Shown piece by piece: positions 45,266 to 53,349 of a DNA stretch of 64,000 nt (within the stretch, counting starts at the first letter, position 1; each line of letters begins with the position of its first letter). The translations under genes were made by a program, and so were the position numbers. The notes under the pieces are model-generated. The model saw only the letters and a list, made by a program, of their open reading frames with translations. It ran no database searches and was not told where the DNA came from. The DNA is from Chitinophaga pinensis (GTDB taxonomy: Bacteria > Bacteroidota > Bacteroidia > Chitinophagales > Chitinophagaceae): assembly GCA_902167325.1 (NCBI GenBank), contig LR632930.1:2542001-2606000 (forward strand), in the 5' to 3' direction.

Positions 45266-47995
45266 ATGAGAAACGACTCAGTAAAACGATTATTGGCACT
45301 TGGATTTGACTCCGATTTGGTAGAGAAGTGCCGCAAAAGAGATTTGAACCAGACTGCTCTTAAGGGCATGAACAAAAGCGCGCTGGAAAAGTTGGGCTTT
45401 GTGGAAGACGAGATTAAATTGATACAGGCAAAAGTTAACCGCCCTCCAATTCCAGAGGATAACATACAGTCTATTATGGAAAAATCAGCATCGGTATGTG
45501 CCTACTGTGCAGATGGAGATGCTACCCGACCATTCCAGATACACCATATCCAGGAGTATCACCTGAGCCAAGACCATGCTGAGGAGAACTTGCTATTGAT
45601 ATGTCCGAACCATCACGTAGCCATCCACCAACAACATCTACCAGCACCGGAGCAGCATGCTCGCAAACGGAGCTGGGAAAGTGTTGTAGATATAGCTTCC
45701 ATTTACCACCGACTCGGGATTCCCTTCCCATTCGGGGCCTTTGAATACATTGACTATTCAATACCAGGGGAGGTCACTGAGGTATTCGACTTCGGCCCAC
45801 CAAAACCTTCCGTATGTCGGCAACTGGTGAGTGATGGCTTCACGGCAAATGCAGTGCAGATACTGGAAGCAAGGAACGGAATTTTGCTCTCAGGAGCCTC
45901 CGGTAGCGGAAAGTCCACAATGGCTTTAGGCATAGCCGGAAAATTCTTGGATCATAAGGTTTACCGCTATATTGTTGCCGATAAAAGTAGTATCGACATC
46001 GCCAGGGATATTTTCCAATTCCTCGGACTTTCTACCCAAAAGATAATCTTAGTGATCGATGATGCCAACACCAAAATAGAGTCTCCGCAAATAGAAAGTC
46101 TATTTAAAGCAGTCAACAACGAGCGGAAAATCATTGTTGTCGTCACAGAAAATACAATGGAGAGCGACGGCAATTTGGCTTTGCATCTTACCAACCACAT
46201 GGTTTATTTAAGCTGGGCAACGATGCGCGAGTTGGTGATCGGCTCCTTACTTGAACATGAACATCAGGTGATCACATACTTAAAGCAGCATAATGTGGAT
46301 GAATACCGGGGCGCCCCCATAGGGTACTCAATATTTCATTTTTCATTAAGACGGGCTCTTGAAAATTACGCTAATGAAACGAATAATGTTTGGCAATTCA
46401 TTTTCCTGCTGACATCCGGGATTCAACGATTTGATGGTTTGCAGGAAAGATTGTTCCACCCAGACCGGATGGACCTACTTGTGTTGTTTATCAGCATCCG
46501 GCAGATTGCCCGTTTTGAAGAGGGAACTGATCTTAAAACCATAGAATGGTTCTATGGCTGGCATTCCCAGCTAAAAAAACAGCCGATTCCATCTCCTGAA
46601 TGGCTGTCAGATTGCCTATCAAAACTGGAGAAAAACAGGATCTTGCAACCCAAACGGGATCGCTTCAACACTATCCATCGACAATTTGCCCTGTCTTTCC
46701 TTGATATTTGTTACAGCAAGAATATAAAGGACACCAGCGAAATACTAGACTTGTATTTCCAAGATTTCAAGCATGTAAGAGAGATTTTGATCCTTTGGAC
46801 ATGGTTGACGAATTCCCTTACCAGGGAATACATCAGAAAATGGCTGAACGGCCTGGATATGCCTGCATGGGAATCTTTGGCTGACGAAGCAGCGCAGGAG
46901 AGCTTCTTTGCATTGGCTGTGCTCTGTGACCAATTACACATGCGATCGCCTGCACACAATCCGGTACTTCAAAAAATCCTAATAAACAAGGCTAGTATTA
47001 TCGCCATTTATGTCAACAGTTCCTCTGAGCACAGCCTTTTTTACTTGGCCAAAATATCTACAGCTATCCGTTATCATTGCCCGACCTTATGGGCAGAACT
47101 CTTGCCTAAAATAGACAGAACCAACTTTGCTAATCTATTTAAAAATACGCAACCCGGTTTTTACACTGAGCTCCACAGCCTCTTTTATGCGATCGAACAG
47201 GAGGAGTCTATCTGGATTCTCCAACTGTCTGAAACGTTTTCTCTCGATGACTTTTTTGCGAAGGCCAAGCGAATTGACAAAGGCGACATAGATGAACTTT
47301 GTAAGTTGATTTACTTGCAGCGTAGGTATTTTTCAGATATTAAAAGAAGTACTTTCGGCAAATACATTGATATTTTCCATGCGCTGCTGAAAGATTGTCA
47401 CCTGGAAGCTATTCACTATTCTTCCATTGAATCAGGGCTTTCCGAAATCTACGCTTACCCAAAGATGATCGACTATATTTTCACTGCACTTTCACCTCTT
47501 ACACTGGCCAGGGAACTTGAGAAAGCAACTCCCAATAGTTGGGCACGATTATTATCACTTTCTCATCTGTCGACATTTGGGAAGACCACTGTGATCCAAG
47601 ACTTCCTCAATCACTTGGATGGGATGGCGCTTGGCCGCAACATCGAGCAGTTTTACCAAGACCATCTCTATGAATTCCGAACACTGATCTACCAGTTGTC
47701 CTACGCTCACCAAGAAAAAAAGACAGAATTTGCCAATATTATTTTCCCTTTGATGGACCATCTATTGGAAACGCAACCGGCTCATCACGAGATAAATGAT
47801 CTATTGCATGCCAGTTATACATTGGCTCCATCATTGTATGATCAGTTATTTCATATTCATGGGATTGAAATCCAAGCCTTGCATCCGCGTCTGGAAAGCG
47901 AAAACTATGATGAGTTAATCAACGATATTGCTCTTTTGGAACAAACGGGAGAGGACTATGATATGACCAGATATAAGATTAAGCTACCTTCATAA
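45266..47995 (+). CDS. HNH endonuclease fused to a STAND-like P-loop NTPase
   Basis: 909 residues from ATG 45266; the frame is open to TTG 45155, which would add 37 residues. A short helical N-terminus precedes an HNH nuclease: Cys78-x-x-Cys81, His93-His94 in Gln-Ile-His-His-Ile, Asn108 and Cys113-Pro-Asn-His116-His117. Next is a NTPase with Walker A GASGSGKST (about 210-218), Walker B Ile-Ile-Leu-Val-Ile-Asp-Asp-Ala (Asp about 265) and a sensor-like Ile-Val-Val-Val-Thr-Glu-Asn. A winged-helix-like part around 450-490 contains Asn-Thr-Ile-His-Arg-Gln-Phe-Ala. The last 400 residues are all-helical, as in STAND sensors. The order effector-NTPase-sensor is that of Avs-type antiviral STAND proteins. 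An HNH effector in such a protein is an inference from motifs. Confidence 0.8.
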   Translation: MRNDSVKRLLALGFDSDLVEKCRKRDLNQTALKGMNKSALEKLGFVEDEIKLIQAKVNRPPIPEDNIQSIMEKSASVCAYCADGDATRPFQIHHIQEYHLSQDHAEENLLLICPNHHVAIHQQHLPAPEQHARKRSWESVVDIASIYHRLGIPFPFGAFEYIDYSIPGEVTEVFDFGPPKPSVCRQLVSDGFTANAVQILEARNGILLSGASGSGKSTMALGIAGKFLDHKVYRYIVADKSSIDIARDIFQFLGLSTQKIILVIDDANTKIESPQIESLFKAVNNERKIIVVVTENTMESDGNLALHLTNHMVYLSWATMRELVIGSLLEHEHQVITYLKQHNVDEYRGAPIGYSIFHFSLRRALENYANETNNVWQFIFLLTSGIQRFDGLQERLFHPDRMDLLVLFISIRQIARFEEGTDLKTIEWFYGWHSQLKKQPIPSPEWLSDCLSKLEKNRILQPKRDRFNTIHRQFALSFLDICYSKNIKDTSEILDLYFQDFKHVREILILWTWLTNSLTREYIRKWLNGLDMPAWESLADEAAQESFFALAVLCDQLHMRSPAHNPVLQKILINKASIIAIYVNSSSEHSLFYLAKISTAIRYHCPTLWAELLPKIDRTNFANLFKNTQPGFYTELHSLFYAIEQEESIWILQLSETFSLDDFFAKAKRIDKGDIDELCKLIYLQRRYFSDIKRSTFGKYIDIFHALLKDCHLEAIHYSSIESGLSEIYAYPKMIDYIFTALSPLTLARELEKATPNSWARLLSLSHLSTFGKTTVIQDFLNHLDGMALGRNIEQFYQDHLYEFRTLIYQLSYAHQEKKTEFANIIFPLMDHLLETQPAHHEINDLLHASYTLAPSLYDQLFHIHGIEIQALHPRLESENYDELINDIALLEQTGEDYDMTRYKIKLPS

Positions 47996-48023
47996 GCAGC
48001 AACTAAAATAAATCAGTTGCTGC
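47995..48023 (+). terminator. Hairpin just after the HNH-NTPase gene
   Basis: A perfect 10-base inverted repeat (AGCAGCAACT / AGTTGCTGCT) whose first base is the last base of the stop codon. No T tract follows, so it is a weak terminator or a 3' stability hairpin. Confidence 0.45.
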
Positions 48024-48152
48024 TATCTGTGAGAAACATGAAAGTCAATCCGTAGAGTCTATCCAGTCCCTTATGAGAACAATGGAAGGCCCTAAGTCCA
48101 GTTCATTTGAAACTAATATCTGAGAAACAACCATTTGATGACGCTATTAGCT

Positions 48153-48216
48153 TTTTATCGATCTAAATAATTTCAATAATTACCCAATGATACGATGGAA
48201 ACTCACCAACTCCACC
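48153..48216 (+). repeat. Internal att copy (junction of elements A and B)
   Basis: About 64 bases align with 51480-51545: an AT-rich left part (TTTTATnGATnTAAATAATT) and the end CTCACCAnCTCCACC. Just downstream, sequence resembling that after ssrA follows (CGAAATATA, TTTCTTTT, a degenerate hairpin, a T run and GCCTTAAAA). This is the right end of element A and the left end of element B. Confidence 0.75.
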
Positions 48217-48439
48217 ACGAAATATAGTTTTCTTTTGATATCTCTCTTATAGGGATAGATTTTTTTTGCCTTAAAATGAGTTACTGACTATGGAATTGCT
48301 ATATAATGTTCAAAGACAACCCAATGACTTTCACACATTTCACTTAATGTAAAACAATTCGACGTGTAGTCAATTCCAAGCGGAATTGCTATGAAACCAG
48401 TTCCCTTTTGGATTTGGTATTTAGTATTCATAAAGCTCT

Positions 48440-48700
48440 CTCAACCTTTAATCTTAATGCGGTGGTTGTTTCGAATTTGATGAATATGATATTTGCTCTA
48501 TCGTGTTTAGCTTTACGACATCTCGAAGTAGTTTATTTTCAGCTTCACATTCCTGCTTAGAGTCTTATAATGAGCAGGTTCAATACTCCCTTCTAATAAT
48601 AGCTTATCTAACCTCGGAAGACGCTGATTAATTTTTCAACCTTTTAGGTGGCCTTGGCAAATGCGCGAAGTTGTTGCTAAGCCTGCATAATAGCCCCATG
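48440..48700 (-). pseudogene. Decayed serine recombinase fragment (element B)
   Basis: The DNA aligns with 36075-36330, inside the C-terminal part of the intact recombinase gene. Shared stretches include GCTTCACATTC, CTTCTAATAA and AGTTGTTG, in the same orientation and order. Indels and stops break the frame and no long ORF remains. The catalytic domain is missing entirely. It stands at the same place relative to the internal att as the intact gene does to attL. The rest of 47996-48862 contains nothing else I recognise. Confidence 0.75.
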
Positions 48701-48783
48701 CTATACTGGCGTTTCGGCGGGAACTTATGTAGAATAATGAATACCGGAAAATATTAGATTCTCGCAACGTTAAAAAGGCTGAA

Positions 48784-48812
48784 TTTGCTTTTTATTAACT
48801 TCCTTATATTTG
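48784..48812 (+). promoter_or_regulatory. Promoter of the 189-residue protein gene
   Basis: TTTG at 48784-48787 and TATATTTG at 48805-48812, spacer 17 bases. The predicted leader is about 45 bases before the ATG at 48863. Confidence 0.55.
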
Positions 48813-48862
48813 AGTATTAACTGTAATTTTCAAGATTCAACCAAACCTATAATAGAAATAAA

Positions 48863-49432
48863 ATGGAAATTTTAAACCAACTAATATCAGAGGGAGAAAG
48901 TTTAACTACAACAATTTCTTATGTTCCAGCTCAATCGAACGTAATACGGACTTATTCTGTATATAAAACTTCAGAAACAGATCAATACCAAGATTGGCTT
49001 TCTTCAGTACAACGATTTATTAAAACTAATCATATAAGTGACTTAGATGAAGTTAGAGAAGCTGTCAAAATGCTCAGCCCCGACAATCACCGTAAAATAT
49101 TGGCAATTTTAAGGGCAATAAAACTATTACCAACTGAGCCTATCAAGTCACCAACGCATAAATCAAGTCCAACTAATAATATTCATATTACGAATACCCA
49201 AAATAATACGCTCCATATAGCGATTAATTTGTTCCTAGAAGCAATTAAAGATGAAATCACTGGAAAGGACCTTAAGGAGGTAAAAGAAATAATAAAAGAT
49301 TTCGAAGCAGAACCTGAAAAGTCGAAGAATAAATTAATTGATAAAATTAAGGGATTTGGAAGTGATGTATTGTCTAATATTGTTGCTAATATATTGACAA
49401 ATCCTAATATTTATAATGAATTAATTAAATAA
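48863..49432 (+). CDS. Unknown 189-residue protein
   Basis: A helical N-terminal half (about residues 30-90, Asp/Glu/Arg-rich) is followed by a polar low-complexity linker of Thr, Asn and Ser (about 95-118). A hydrophobic-acidic helical segment (Leu-Glu-Ala-Ile-Lys-Asp-Glu-Ile) and a C-terminal helical region (about 160-189) come next. No catalytic motif or signal peptide is seen. It has its own promoter. A partly disordered helper or effector-associated protein of the older element is possible. I do not recognise the family. Confidence 0.6.
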   Translation: MEILNQLISEGESLTTTISYVPAQSNVIRTYSVYKTSETDQYQDWLSSVQRFIKTNHISDLDEVREAVKMLSPDNHRKILAILRAIKLLPTEPIKSPTHKSSPTNNIHITNTQNNTLHIAINLFLEAIKDEITGKDLKEVKEIIKDFEAEPEKSKNKLIDKIKGFGSDVLSNIVANILTNPNIYNELIK

Positions 49433-49527
49433 AATATTTTTATGAGAAGCAAACAAGTAATGAGGCTAATCTAGGCACTATCTCATTAACTGTGTAAGTT
49501 TCAAAAATCGGAGTTTCGTATTTGTAC

Positions 49528-50724
49528 CTATAACTTGATTCTATTTTCAAAAATAGTTAAAAACTGATGGAGGACAACGCCCCAGTTCCTAATAGGCATA
49601 GTCCATTTCTTTGTCACCTCCCTTAGCGCCAGGTAAACGGACTTGAGCACTGCGTCATCCGTGGGGAAAGAAAGCTTGTTCCTGGTGTATTTCCTAATCT
49701 TCCCATTAAGGTTTTCGATCAGATTAGTCGTATAAATGATTTGACGGATCTCAATGGGGAAGTCGAAGAAAACGGTTAGTTCTTCCCAGTTTTCCTTCCA
49801 GCTTTTGATAGCATACCCGTATTTGCTGCCCCATTTCCCTTCAAAGCTCTCCAGAGCAGCCTCAGCCGCCTGGCGGGTAGGCGCCGCATAAATATCCCTC
49901 ATATCTTGGGTAAACGCCTTTTTGTCTTTCCAGACCACATAGCGGCAGCTATTGCGGATTTGGTGAACTACACAGATTTGGGTGGAAGATTGGGGAAATA
50001 CGGCCCGGATAGTCTGGGTAAAGCCATTAAGGTTGTCAGTTGCTGTAATCAGGATATCCTCCACCCCCCGAGCCTTCATATCGGTTAATACAGTCATCCA
50101 GTAAGCCGCTGACTCATTCTTGCCCAGCCACATCCCTAAAACTTCCTTATAACCGTCTTTACGCAGGCCTACGGCTATATAAATCGTCTTATTGATTACT
50201 TTACTGTTTTCCCGCACCTTGAATACGATTCCGTCCATCCAAACGATCAGGTAAACGGGCTCCAATGGGCGATTCTGCCAGGCTACGATATCCTCAGCTA
50301 CCCGGGAGGTGATCCGGCTGATAGTCGCTGTGGATACCTCGAACTTGTAGACATCCTTAATCTGATCTTCAATATCGCTTACACTCATGCCTTTGGCATA
50401 TAAAGACACAATCACCTCCTCGATTCCTTCCACCATACTTTCCCGCTTGGGAACTATCATTGGGTTAAAACTGGCGTCCCGGTCACGCGGCACCTTGATC
50501 TCTGACTCCCCGTAGCTGGTCTTAATCTTCTTCTTTCCATACCCATTACGGGCATTAGATGTGTCCGCCTGCTCATTCTTTCCATACCCTAAATGTCCGT
50601 CCAGCTCGCCTTCAAGCATCTTTTCAATAGCCCTTTTCTGGATCTTGCCCAGGAAGTCATTAAGTTGCTCGCCGGTCTTAAATTGCTTCAAAAAATCGTC
50701 TGATAAAAAATCCTCTGCTTTCAT
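49528..50724 (-). CDS. IS256-family transposase
   Basis: 398 residues, full length for the family. The DDE residues are Asp164 (Val-Trp-Met-Asp-Gly-Ile), Asp230 (Thr-Ala-Thr-Asp-Asn-Leu-Asn-Gly) and Glu337 (Thr-Thr-Asn-Leu-Ile-Glu-Asn-Leu-Asn). The N-terminus contains Asn-Ala-Arg-Asn-Gly-Tyr-Gly-Lys-Lys and Val-Pro-Arg-Asp-Arg-Asp, and the Cys-Val-Val-His-Gln-Ile-Arg-Asn motif is also present. Copy-out-paste-in transposition is known for this family. The frame is intact, so the element may be active. Confidence 0.97.
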   Translation of the reverse strand: MKAEDFLSDDFLKQFKTGEQLNDFLGKIQKRAIEKMLEGELDGHLGYGKNEQADTSNARNGYGKKKIKTSYGESEIKVPRDRDASFNPMIVPKRESMVEGIEEVIVSLYAKGMSVSDIEDQIKDVYKFEVSTATISRITSRVAEDIVAWQNRPLEPVYLIVWMDGIVFKVRENSKVINKTIYIAVGLRKDGYKEVLGMWLGKNESAAYWMTVLTDMKARGVEDILITATDNLNGFTQTIRAVFPQSSTQICVVHQIRNSCRYVVWKDKKAFTQDMRDIYAAPTRQAAEAALESFEGKWGSKYGYAIKSWKENWEELTVFFDFPIEIRQIIYTTNLIENLNGKIRKYTRNKLSFPTDDAVLKSVYLALREVTKKWTMPIRNWGVVLHQFLTIFENRIKL

Positions 50725-50743
50725 TATTCTGTGTAAAGTTTAA

Positions 50744-50780
50744 AAGTAAAAAAATCGGAGCTCTTACGAACTCCGATTTT
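50744..50780 (-). terminator. Inward-facing terminator at the IS right end
   Basis: On the minus strand a perfect 10-base stem (AAAATCGGAG with CTCCGATTTT, 10-base loop) is followed by seven T, just upstream of the transposase ATG (50724). One stem arm belongs to the terminal inverted repeat. It would stop transcripts entering the transposase gene from outside. Confidence 0.75.
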
Positions 50781-50837
50781 CTATGTTTACACAGTTTTTG
50801 TTATAGTGTCCTAATCTACTAAAGGCAACTTTTATTG

Positions 50838-51275
50838 CTAGACCAAATCAACTTTGACTCCTAGCGCTTGTGATACTTTTGAAAGTATATCCAAACCGAC
50901 AGAGTACCTTCCTTGCTCTATTCGAGACAAATTTGCGGCGTCGATTCCCGTCAATATTGCTAGTTGCTTTGCTTCTATGCCCTTACTTTCTCTTAGTTGG
51001 CGAATTTTTTTTCCAATACGTTGTCTTTCCTCACTTCGATCGCTGTTTTCGTATGAAAAACTAAAGGATTCATTCGCCATCATTTTCATAAGAACCCAAT
51101 ATACCATACTAGTTTTGTCATCAGAAAAGCATTCTTCAAAATACTTGCCTAAAGATTGTCCAATAAACTTCTGTTGGGTGTGATTTACGGGTAGAAGGCT
51201 CTTTAAAGTAAATTTCTCGCCGTCACGGGCTATGACTTCAATGATTAAGTCATCTAGGAATCTAACTTTTGTCAT
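50838..51275 (-). CDS. XRE-family HTH protein with N-terminal extension
   Basis: 145 residues. The C-terminal part (about 86-140) is a Cro/C1-type helix-turn-helix: Ile-Arg-Gln-Leu-Arg-Glu-Ser-Lys-Gly, then Gln-Leu-Ala-Ile-Leu-Thr-Gly-Ile-Asp-Ala-Ala-Asn-Leu-Ser-Arg-Ile-Glu-Gln-Gly. The first 80 residues are an unknown domain of beta strands and helices. Position near the right end of element B suggests a regulator of the element or an antitoxin, but no toxin gene is next to it. The transposon lies just downstream. Confidence 0.85.
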   Translation of the reverse strand: MTKVRFLDDLIIEVIARDGEKFTLKSLLPVNHTQQKFIGQSLGKYFEECFSDDKTSMVYWVLMKMMANESFSFSYENSDRSEERQRIGKKIRQLRESKGIEAKQLAILTGIDAANLSRIEQGRYSVGLDILSKVSQALGVKVDLV

Positions 51276-51479
51276 ATTATAAATGCCGTGTTTATAGTGT
51301 TGCCGTCACTTTAATTAGTGCAAGTTTAAAGAATTATTTCCAATTGGCGAATATGACAATTGAACTTTTTGAATTTTGGAATTAATTCTGAAAAATTCTT
51401 CATGATGATGTATTATTTTAAAGGTAAATGGTCATTGTTAATATTATTCAATGAGGTTTGAGTTGCCTTTATTTAAGCC

Positions 51480-51545
51480 TTTTATAGATTTAAATAATTT
51501 TAATAACTTTATTAAGGGTTCGATTGGAGGCTCACCAGCTCCACC
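51480..51545 (+). repeat. attR of the island
   Basis: About 66 bases align with the internal att at 48153-48216, ending CCAGCTCCACC, identical to the ssrA 3' end at 35369-35379. GGGTTCGAT upstream of it resembles the tmRNA T-arm. The island ends here. The rest of 51276-51719 holds only this and two terminators. Confidence 0.75.
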
Positions 51546-51546
51546 T

Positions 51547-51586
51547 AAGAGGCCGTCTCAATAGCATGAGGCGGCCTCTTTTTTTT
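51547..51586 (+). terminator. Probable original ssrA terminator
   Basis: A 14-base stem (51547-51560 with 51567-51580, one G-T pair) followed by eight T, starting two bases after attR. Without the island it would lie right behind the tmRNA. Confidence 0.85.
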
Positions 51587-51639
51587 ATAGCTTCAGCTGT
51601 ACAATGGTAGCTTTTCCGCGGGGAACCTAAAAAGTAAAT

Positions 51640-51676
51640 GGGCCGCCTCTTACTATGAGACAGCCCTTTTTTCTTT
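51640..51676 (+). terminator. Second terminator-like hairpin
   Basis: GGGCCGCCTC pairs with GAGACAGCCC with two mismatches, followed by six T. It resembles the previous terminator and the one at 8663. It may back up ssrA termination against the minus-strand operon. Confidence 0.55.
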
Positions 51677-51719
51677 TTGTTAGTATGCGAAACCAGAAAA
51701 TACTGGATCCGGCTAAATA

Positions 51720-52493
51720 TCAATAGTTCTTCGGAATAGGAAACAGTCGTGCCATTTCTGTATCAAAACCTTGCGGGGAGGGCTGAATAAAGTAGAGTTG
51801 TACTTTGTTAAGATTGAATTTGTTATGTGGGATATACCAGCCGAACCCTCCTGTTTGGCTGAGAGATTCACTATCATTAAAAGCAAAATCAAATGTTCCT
51901 GCTTTGAGGAAATATATTGTGCTGCTCTCTACCGTACTTTTATCCGCAAATGCAACGGAAGGCAGGAAATCCGTATATACCCAGGTTTGAGGAACTACAT
52001 TTTGCGCCAGATAGGCTTGTTGCCCTGTGCTTTGATCATACATTAGAATATCGATAGGATCGTTATTTTTGGTATAATAGATGTAAAACCCCAGTTTATT
52101 GGTGTTTGGGTCTGCCGCAGGAGGTGTAACTTCTAAAAGTTTACCATCAATGTTTATCAGGGGATAAAAGTATTCCAGCTGGCTGCCGGCCAAAGACAAG
52201 GTTTTCTGCAACAGCTCTTTTCCATTTGCTTTGTCTTTAACCCTTAATATAGCCTCTTTTTTACCTCCAAAATAGGGATATACCATGCTGAAGTTGATCC
52301 TTTTATTTGCCTCTTGTATTTTTTTGTCAAATATCACTGTATCCAAAGAAACTTCCAGCTGCATATCGCTGAGATTATATCCGCTGAAGGTAACATTGAT
52401 CGCCATCTGTGTTTCTATTTCCTTGTTGCAGGATGCCAGCACTGAGATGGCAAGAGAAGCAATGGCCAATACTTGTAAATATCTTCTTATCAT
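51720..52493 (-). CDS. Lipoprotein, last gene of the sigma/FecR/TonB operon
   Basis: 257 residues. A lipoprotein signal peptide ends Leu-Ala-Ser-Cys (Cys21). The protein has a beta-rich N-terminal part opening Phe-Ser-Gly-Tyr-Asn-Leu-Ser-Asp, a middle Asn-Ile-Asp-Gly-Lys-Leu-Leu-Glu...Pro-Pro-Ala-Ala-Asp-Pro-Asn, and an aromatic C-terminal part. It looks like a diverged paralogue of the upstream lipoprotein. It is probably an outer-membrane or surface partner of the TonB receptor in this operon; the ligand is unknown. It starts 24 bases after the upstream stop. Confidence 0.82.
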   Translation of the reverse strand: MIRRYLQVLAIASLAISVLASCNKEIETQMAINVTFSGYNLSDMQLEVSLDTVIFDKKIQEANKRINFSMVYPYFGGKKEAILRVKDKANGKELLQKTLSLAGSQLEYFYPLINIDGKLLEVTPPAADPNTNKLGFYIYYTKNNDPIDILMYDQSTGQQAYLAQNVVPQTWVYTDFLPSVAFADKSTVESSTIYFLKAGTFDFAFNDSESLSQTGGFGWYIPHNKFNLNKVQLYFIQPSPQGFDTEMARLFPIPKNY

Positions 52494-52517
52494 AAATGGA
52501 TCTGTTTTGAAAATGGT

Positions 52518-53324
52518 TTAAAATTGTGTCTGCAGGTATAATTCGATATGCCTGGTTGCTGGTATGCCCTGTTCTGATATGACAGTTATCTGGGGTTTGG
52601 CATTAAGCGGAAGTGGTAAACTGGTGCCGGCAGAAATCGTGAATCCTGCATCTTCATAATAGTTAATGTCCGTGCCTGATTTGAAAAACCTCACCTCGGG
52701 ATTTATGTAATAAACTTTCCCGTTTATTTCAGTTCTACCACCGGGGAAGGAGGGTGCTTTTAAGAAATCAGAAAATGCATAAACCTTTGTCGTGATCCTT
52801 GCCAGCTCTTCCTTTTTTTCCACTTTAAACTGCCCGTTTTCTACGATTTCGTACTTCTTATAATATACAATATCGATATCACCTTTATAGTGGGTGAACC
52901 CAGGCAGGAACAAATAACTTACGAGTCGAAACCCATCAGGGTTAGCAGCCGGCGCAACCGGCTTTTCGATCAGTTTACCGTCTACATAGAACAAATTGAC
53001 CTGCAGGGTGTAATCTCCTTTTTTCACTTCTTTTTCATATACAGGCTTACCGGTTTTCTTTTCTGTGATATACACCTTTATACTAGTCTTTGACGCAGGA
53101 AAAGTATATCTGTCTGTACGGCTAAAGCTACTGCCTGCCTCGATAGGCGAGCCTGAGGTCAATGTATCTATCGTTAATTGAAGTTCGCTGTCACTGCCAT
53201 TGAAGCCGCTTGCCGTCAAAGTAAATGCTTCCTCTTTTACCAGGAAGTTGTCGTCCTTCTGGCAACCAGCCATAGTGATGGTAAGAAGTATTAGCGCTAT
53301 GAAGTATGTATGTAAAGATTTCAT
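52518..53324 (-). CDS. Lipoprotein, paralogue of its downstream neighbour
   Basis: 268 residues. The lipobox is Met-Ala-Gly-Cys (Cys21). It shares the order of features with the 51720 gene: Ala-Ser-Gly-Phe-Asn-Gly-Ser-Asp near the N-terminus, then Tyr-Val-Asp-Gly-Lys-Leu-Ile-Glu and Pro-Ala-Ala-Asn-Pro-Asp-Gly. I recognise no named domain and it is not a SusD protein. It lies 25 bases after the TonB receptor gene, so the receptor and both lipoproteins probably form one surface complex. Confidence 0.82.
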   Translation of the reverse strand: MKSLHTYFIALILLTITMAGCQKDDNFLVKEEAFTLTASGFNGSDSELQLTIDTLTSGSPIEAGSSFSRTDRYTFPASKTSIKVYITEKKTGKPVYEKEVKKGDYTLQVNLFYVDGKLIEKPVAPAANPDGFRLVSYLFLPGFTHYKGDIDIVYYKKYEIVENGQFKVEKKEELARITTKVYAFSDFLKAPSFPGGRTEINGKVYYINPEVRFFKSGTDINYYEDAGFTISAGTSLPLPLNAKPQITVISEQGIPATRHIELYLQTQF

Positions 53325-53349
53325 GGATTTTTATTTTGAAAACAGATTA

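Larger units (their letters stand above)
49474..50810 (-). mobile_element. IS256-family insertion sequence
   Basis: 1,337 bases. Terminal inverted repeats begin GGCACTAT (left, 49474) and GACACTAT (right, read inward from 50810) and share AACTGTGTAA and AAATCGGAGTT further in. A perfect 8-bp target duplication, CTAATCTA, flanks it at 49466-49473 and 50811-50818. It is complete, with an intact transposase. It lies between two island genes and disrupts no recognisable ORF. Confidence 0.95.
35380..51545. mobile_element. Genomic island inserted at ssrA (two elements in tandem)
   Basis: About 16 kb of visibly AT-rich sequence, unlike the flanks. It is bounded by direct repeats of the ssrA 3' end and starts with a minus-strand serine recombinase next to attL. 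Inner element A is 35380-48216 with an intact recombinase. Outer element B is 48217-51545 with a decayed recombinase fragment and its own copy of the tmRNA-proximal sequence. Cargo is mainly putative defence genes. Chromosomal genes resume with a strong terminator at 51547, which fits the original ssrA terminator. Confidence 0.8.

Noticed and set aside
43004..47995. Gabija system (GajA-GajB)
   Set aside because: The ATPase-TOPRIM protein is GajA-like, but the neighbour is an HNH-NTPase protein without UvrD/Rep helicase motifs.
50838..51275. Toxin-antitoxin pair with the XRE protein as antitoxin
   Set aside because: No adjacent gene of toxin size; its nearest neighbour is the IS element. The insertion left no visible split toxin ORF.
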